Part shown: piece by piece, positions 59,556-64,000 of the stretch | Position numbering within the stretch: position 1 is the stretch's first letter | How the letters are laid out: each line of letters starts with the position of its first letter | NCBI GenBank assembly: GCA_023101885.1 | Contig: JALPQD010000512.1 | Location: 1-64,000 of the forward strand | Source of the DNA: Typhlomys cinereus | Lineage: Eukaryota; Chordata; Mammalia; Rodentia; Platacanthomyidae | Direction: 5' to 3' | DNA: 64,000 nt | Made by a program: the position numbers and the translations under genes | Notes under the pieces: model-generated | Databases searched by the model: none | What the model saw: the letters and a program-made list of their open reading frames with translations, nothing else | Told to the model about the DNA's origin: nothing

Positions 59556-62500
59556 AAAAAAGAGAAAACTATAGGCCAATCTCTCTGATGAACACATATG
59601 CAAAGATTCTCAATAAAGTCTTAACAAATCGGATTCAAAAACATATCAAAAAGATCATCCATGGGGATCAAGTAGGCTTTATCCCAGGCACAGAAGGATG
59701 TTTCAACATATGCAAATCAATAAGTGCAATTCACCATATAAACCAGTCCAAAGTTCAAGACCACGTGATACTCTCCAAAGATGCAGAAAAAAAACCTTTT
59801 GACAAGATCCAACAGCCATTTATGATCAAAAACCTAGAGAAGTTTGGAATGGAAGGAACCTTTATATATATAAGAGCAATATACAACAAGCAAACAGCAA
59901 GGATTATACTGAATGGGGAAAAACTTGAAGCATTCCCACTTCGATCAGGAACTAGACAAGGGTGTCCACTGTCACCACTTCTTTTCAATATTGTACTTGA
60001 AGTCTTAGCTGAAGCCATAAGACAAGAAAGGGACATAAAAGGGATTCAAATCGGCAAGGAAGAAGTTCAGTTATCTCTATTTGTAGTTGATGTGATCCTA
60101 TACCTGAGTTATCCCAAAAACTCCACCAGGAAGCTCCTGGAAGTAATACAGAAGTTCAGCAGGGTGGCAGGATACAAAATAAATGTACAAAAATTAGTGG
60201 CCTTTCTATATGCCCAGAATGAAAGAAGCGAAAAAACCCTGAGAGAAACAATCCCATTTACTATAGCCCCTAAAAAAATGAAATACCTTGGTATAAACCT
60301 AACCAAGGGGTAAAAGACCTTTACAATGAAAACTTTAAAACCCTAAACGAAGAAATTGCAGAAGACACCAGAAGGTGGAAAGACCTCCCATGTTCCTGGA
60401 TTGGCAGAATCAACATTGTAAAAATGACCATCCTACCAAAGAAAGACAATATACAGATTCAATGCTATACCAATTAAAATCCCAAAGCAATTCTTTAAAG
60501 AAGTTGACCAAACAATCTCAAAATTCATATGGAGGCACAAAAGACCCAGGATAGCAAAGACAATCCTGAGTAACAAAAACACAGCTGGTGGTATCACCAT
60601 ACCAAATCTTAGTCTGTACTACAAATCCATAATTGTAAAAACAGACTGGTACTGGCTCCAAAATAGACCCACAGATCAATGGATAAGGGTTGAAGACCCA
60701 GATATAAGCCCACAAAGTTACAGCCATTTGATCTTTGACAAAGGGGCCCAAAACATCCAATGGAAAAAGAACAGTATCTTCAACAAATGTTGCTGGCAAA
60801 ACTGGATCTCCACATGTAGAAGATTGAAACTGGACCCATACTTGTCACCATGTAAAAGAGTTAACTCCAAATGGATCAAGGACCTCGATATAAGGCCAGA
60901 GACTGTTAAAACCATAGTTGAAAGGGTAGGGAACTCCCTCGAGCTGATTGGGCTAGGCCAACAGTTCCTGAACAGACATCCAATAGCACAGTCACTACAA
61001 CCAACACTCAACAAATGGGATCTTGTGAAATTAAAGAGCTTCTGTTCAGATAAAGAGATTGTAACTTGAGCACACAGGCAACCCACAGAATGGGAGAAAA
61101 TTTTCACTAACCACATATCTGATAAAGCTCTATTATCCAGAGTGAACAAAGAACTTAGAAAACTAAACTCCAAGGAAACAAATGGGCCAATTAAAAAAAT
61201 GGGCCCTGGAAATTAAAAGAAACTTTACCAAGGACGAAATTAAAATGTCTAACAAATATCTTAAAAAATGCTCCACATCCTTAGCCATCAGGGAAATGCA
61301 AATCAAAACCTCCCTGAGATGTCATCTCACCCTGGTCAGGATGGCAAAATCCACAATACAAACAACACCTAATGCTGGAGAGGATGTGGAGAGAGGGGAA
61401 CTCTCTTACATTGCTGGTGGGAGTGCAGGCTCATACAACCACTCTGGCGAGCTGTCTGGCAATTCTTAAAGAAGTTAGAGATTGAAGTACTATATGACCC
61501 TGCTGTACCACTTTTGGGAATAACTCCCCATACAGCAAAAATTCACCTCGATAGCACAAGCACAACCATGTTCATAGCAGCACTGTTTACAATAGCAAAG
61601 TCATGGAATCAGGCCAAATGTCCAACAGTTGAGGAATGGATAAGGAAAATGTGGTACATTTATACAATGGAATACTACTCAGCCATCAAAAATGATGAAT
61701 TAGTGCAATTTGCTGGGAAATGGATGACATTAGAAAGAATTATATTGAGTGAAGTATCCCAGACCCAGAAAATTAAGCACTGTATATCCTCTCTAATAGG
61801 TGGATCCTAGTACCAAACTCACTTAGAGACACTCAAAGACAAATCTCTGTAATACCTACAGTAATTGTAAAGATTATAAACAGGAGGGATGGGGAAGGAG
61901 GGACACACCAGAAACAGAGGGGACCAAGTTACAGCAGAGAAAATAGGCCACCATCAAGGATTGCAAGTAAGTAATGAGACATGTGATTAAGTTCACAGAC
62001 TTTCGGTCCTTATCATTTCCAACTGATGGAGTACGATCTTACTAGAAGGGGAGGGTATAGGCTGCCAGATAGAAGGTAATCATTTTGCAAATGGGTGATT
62101 GACCCCTGTCTCCTAGTTCTATTCCATTTACCTTTGAATAGACTCTTATAACAAGACTCTAATTTAACAGGTTTTTGTCTCTGGCCAGGGGGTGACGTCC
62201 AATACCCATCAAGATGGAACCAAGGGCATTGCAGGAACAGCAAAACTGAAAAAAATCATCAACAAACCATAATTCAGAAAATCATAGATTCTATAATAAC
62301 CACCTAGAATTACGCCTGCCTAATCTCTCCCCATCCTGAAGCTCAGGAAAATTTGCGGAAGAGGGGGCAGTAAGATTGTAAGAGAACAAGGATGGGAGGA
62401 GTCATGATATGCAAGATACGCCACACAAGTTAGGGCCGAAGCAATTATAACAGGACTCTGCATGATCTGCGCAATGACCAACATATCGTTGACTCCTCAA

Positions 62501-62810
62501 ATTCTAGCATGGACTAAAGGCACTAGGACCCTTAGAAACAAGGGATTAACAGTCACAATAGTGTTCCTATATTTAGGGGGAACACAAGAAAGAGTTCTAG
62601 GAATGCCACTGAGTCCTTACACCTCATCAGAGAGAAGGACCCAGAGGAAAGTTTCATATACACATTAAAGGATGCTTCAGAGATGGGGGGAGGCGGCACT
62701 GGGAGAAAGGGAGGGAGGGGGGAAAGGAAGTGACAAAGCGGGGAGGGAACAGGGAGGTCCAGGGCAGAATATGAGCAGAAAAAAATAAAAACAAAAAAAC
62801 AAAAAAAATT
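59556..62810 (+). mobile_element. L1 element E, 5'-truncated, fused to the tail of element D
   Basis: It begins GAGAAAACTATAGGCCAATC in the RT region, directly after element D's A-tail, and ends in a G-rich 3' UTR (about 62683-62755) with an A-rich tail at about 62780-62810. The orientation is the same as D. Confidence 0.88.
59558..61810 (+). pseudogene. L1 element E ORF2, partial, active site lost
   Basis: It opens at [20 protein letters not shown] and includes [15 protein letters not shown]. The RT box reads FVVD instead of FADD (60080-60091), so one catalytic Asp is missing. The frame breaks near 60310 and 60440. The C-terminal region and the stop after SLIGGS (61810) remain. Without endonuclease it could never act alone. 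Confidence 0.88.
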
Positions 62811-62899
62811 GGGTGGGGGATTTGAACTAATTTTTTGAAATTAAAAGATGTCTCTCCCTTTTACCTGAGAGTAGGTCAGTCAGTTCCTGAAATTTTCAT

Positions 62900-63484
62900 G
62901 TTTATCTCATTTTTCCACTAGGCCAAATCTCTTCCAAGATTTAGTTGCAAGAGGATTTTTGACTTCCATTCTTCTTATACAGTCAGTAAAGAGCCTAACA
63001 GATCTATGGATGGGGGCTTTCTTGTGACTGACTGACTGGGGATACACAGTCACACAAAAACCAAGACATAATGCACAAAGGACATTTGTCAAGTAAGTAG
63101 GAGGGCAAGCAGGCAAGCAGCAAGCAGCGTGGGTGTCTCTGAAGCAGACAGAGAGGCAACCACGAGATCTAACTCTGCGGGTCCTTTATAGGACATGGAC
63201 ATGTGACTATGGGGCAAGAGCACGTGACTAGAAAAATACTGGGATGAGAACAGGGGTTGTCCCAGGGTGGGTGAAAGAAATCCTTGGGAGTTACAGACAA
63301 GCTGGGGGCTGTGAAGCTGCAGACAGAGTAGGACTGTAGAGCTGTCCTTGGGAGAAAGAATGGTTGCAGGGAGTCCATGGGAGTGTGTGCAAGTGGGCTG
63401 GGCTTGTGAAAAGTCCTTTTGTCTGGAGGCGGACCTCAGAAGGGGAGGAGCTTGAACCATTTTGTGTTCAACATGCCTAACAAT
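62900..63484 (-). mobile_element. Possible solitary LTR, minus strand
   Basis: Read on the minus strand it starts TGTTAGGCATGTTGAACACA at 63484. It has a TATA-like box (CCTATAAAGGACC, reverse of about 63181-63193), CTGCTTGCC-rich leader text and TTGTGCATTA downstream. This is LTR-like, but the inner end is uncertain and no internal retroviral sequence is present. It sits exactly where homology to the NLRP1 intron begins. Confidence 0.5.
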
Positions 63485-63504
63485 AGGTATACTAGACTTT
63501 GGAA

Positions 63505-64000
63505 GAAACCAGGAAACCTGGCCATCACAATAAAGTAACTTGTGATATTTCTCTTTGCTTGGTTTGGTTTTGCTTTTTAGTCAAAATAGAATCGTTATCT
63601 GCCTATTTAAATCCTTCCACTGGAAATGTAAGATGATGAGAAGTAATTAAGCACCAAGTCCTCTGGGTACAGACTAATGTGATGCAAAAGCCACCAGTAC
63701 ACTTCTTCCAATGAGCAGACAGTTGCAACAGTAAAAAGGACTCATCACTAGAGACAGACAAAGACATAGAAATACCAAGAGATCCTTGGTGGAATGAAAA
63801 GATCGCACGCATACACACACACATACACACACACACATACACACACACACACATACACACGCACACACATATAACTTGCACCCTGAGTTTGAAGGAGCTT
63901 AGTACAGAAACATTCATTCACCACCAGGGAATGTGCTACAGCCCCATGTTCTCCTAGTTTGTCACATTTCAGCTCATGACCATGAAATCCATTTGTCCTC
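63505..64000 (+). repeat. Diverged second copy of NLRP1 intron sequence
   Basis: Collinear with about 22045-22543, same orientation: AGAAACCAGGAAACC, GTTTTGCTTTTTAGTCAAAATA, GAAGTAATTAAGCACCAAGTC, AGAGACAGACAAAGACATAG, the AC tract, GGAATGTGCTACAGCCCCAT and CATGACCATGAAATCCATTTGTCCTC. It runs off the right edge. No exon lies inside; the matching next exon would be expected about 1.5 kb beyond the window. Confidence 0.85.

Noticed and set aside
1..64000. A bacterial-style novel defence or mobile system
   Set aside because: Introns, SINEs, L1s and polyadenylation signals show mammalian nuclear DNA. The only immune system present is the NLRP1 inflammasome locus.

Overview
The window is mammalian nuclear DNA, and its repeats point to a rodent. 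B1-like, ID-like (tRNA-Ala-type) and B2-like SINEs are present, as are L1 LINEs of rodent type, long (CA)n tracts and GT-AG introns. B2-type SINEs suggest a myodont rodent. The young ~300-bp B2-like SINE and the L1 differ from the mouse and rat versions I know, so a non-murid lineage such as a jerboa relative is possible; that is an inference. No bacterial, plasmid or phage gene is visible.

The only host gene I can recognise is an NLRP1-like inflammasome sensor on the + strand, from before position 1 to about 44150. Twelve exons can be placed: NACHT (<1-1497), two 171-bp leucine-rich-repeat exons (7574-7744, 20791-20961), three linker exons (21824-21913, 24041-24135, 24865-25027), the FIIND (26376-26599, 39661-39917, 40404-40529, 42346-42487), a 45-bp linker (43277-43321) and the CARD exon with stop codon (43709-43956). 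The last eleven exons have GT-AG borders, join in one frame over 1732 nt without an internal stop, and keep the FIIND His, Glu and Ser used for self-cleavage. The NACHT exon, by contrast, carries at least five frame changes. The locus is therefore either a pseudogene that is decaying unevenly, or a gene that has lost its sensor part and keeps a CARD8-like FIIND-CARD part.

The introns are filled with retrotransposons. The LRR intron (7745-20790) holds an old minus-strand L1 split by a full-length minus-strand L1 (11178-17509, 15-bp target duplication). The FIIND intron (26600-39660) holds a 5'-truncated L1 (about 32702-37445), an older L1 fragment, several SINEs and a CATAA satellite. Downstream of the gene come a short L1 (44853-45681, 16-bp target duplication), LTR-like sequence, old L1 pieces (47560-52625), a full-length L1 with an intact ORF1 and a broken ORF2 (52626-59555), and another truncated L1 joined to its tail (59556-62810).

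From about 63505 to the right edge the sequence is a diverged copy of the NLRP1 intron at about 22045-22543. This suggests a second NLRP1 paralogue, or part of one, beginning beyond the window, like the tandem Nlrp1 clusters of other rodents. Six copies of the young SINE are present, five with target-site duplications readable by eye.
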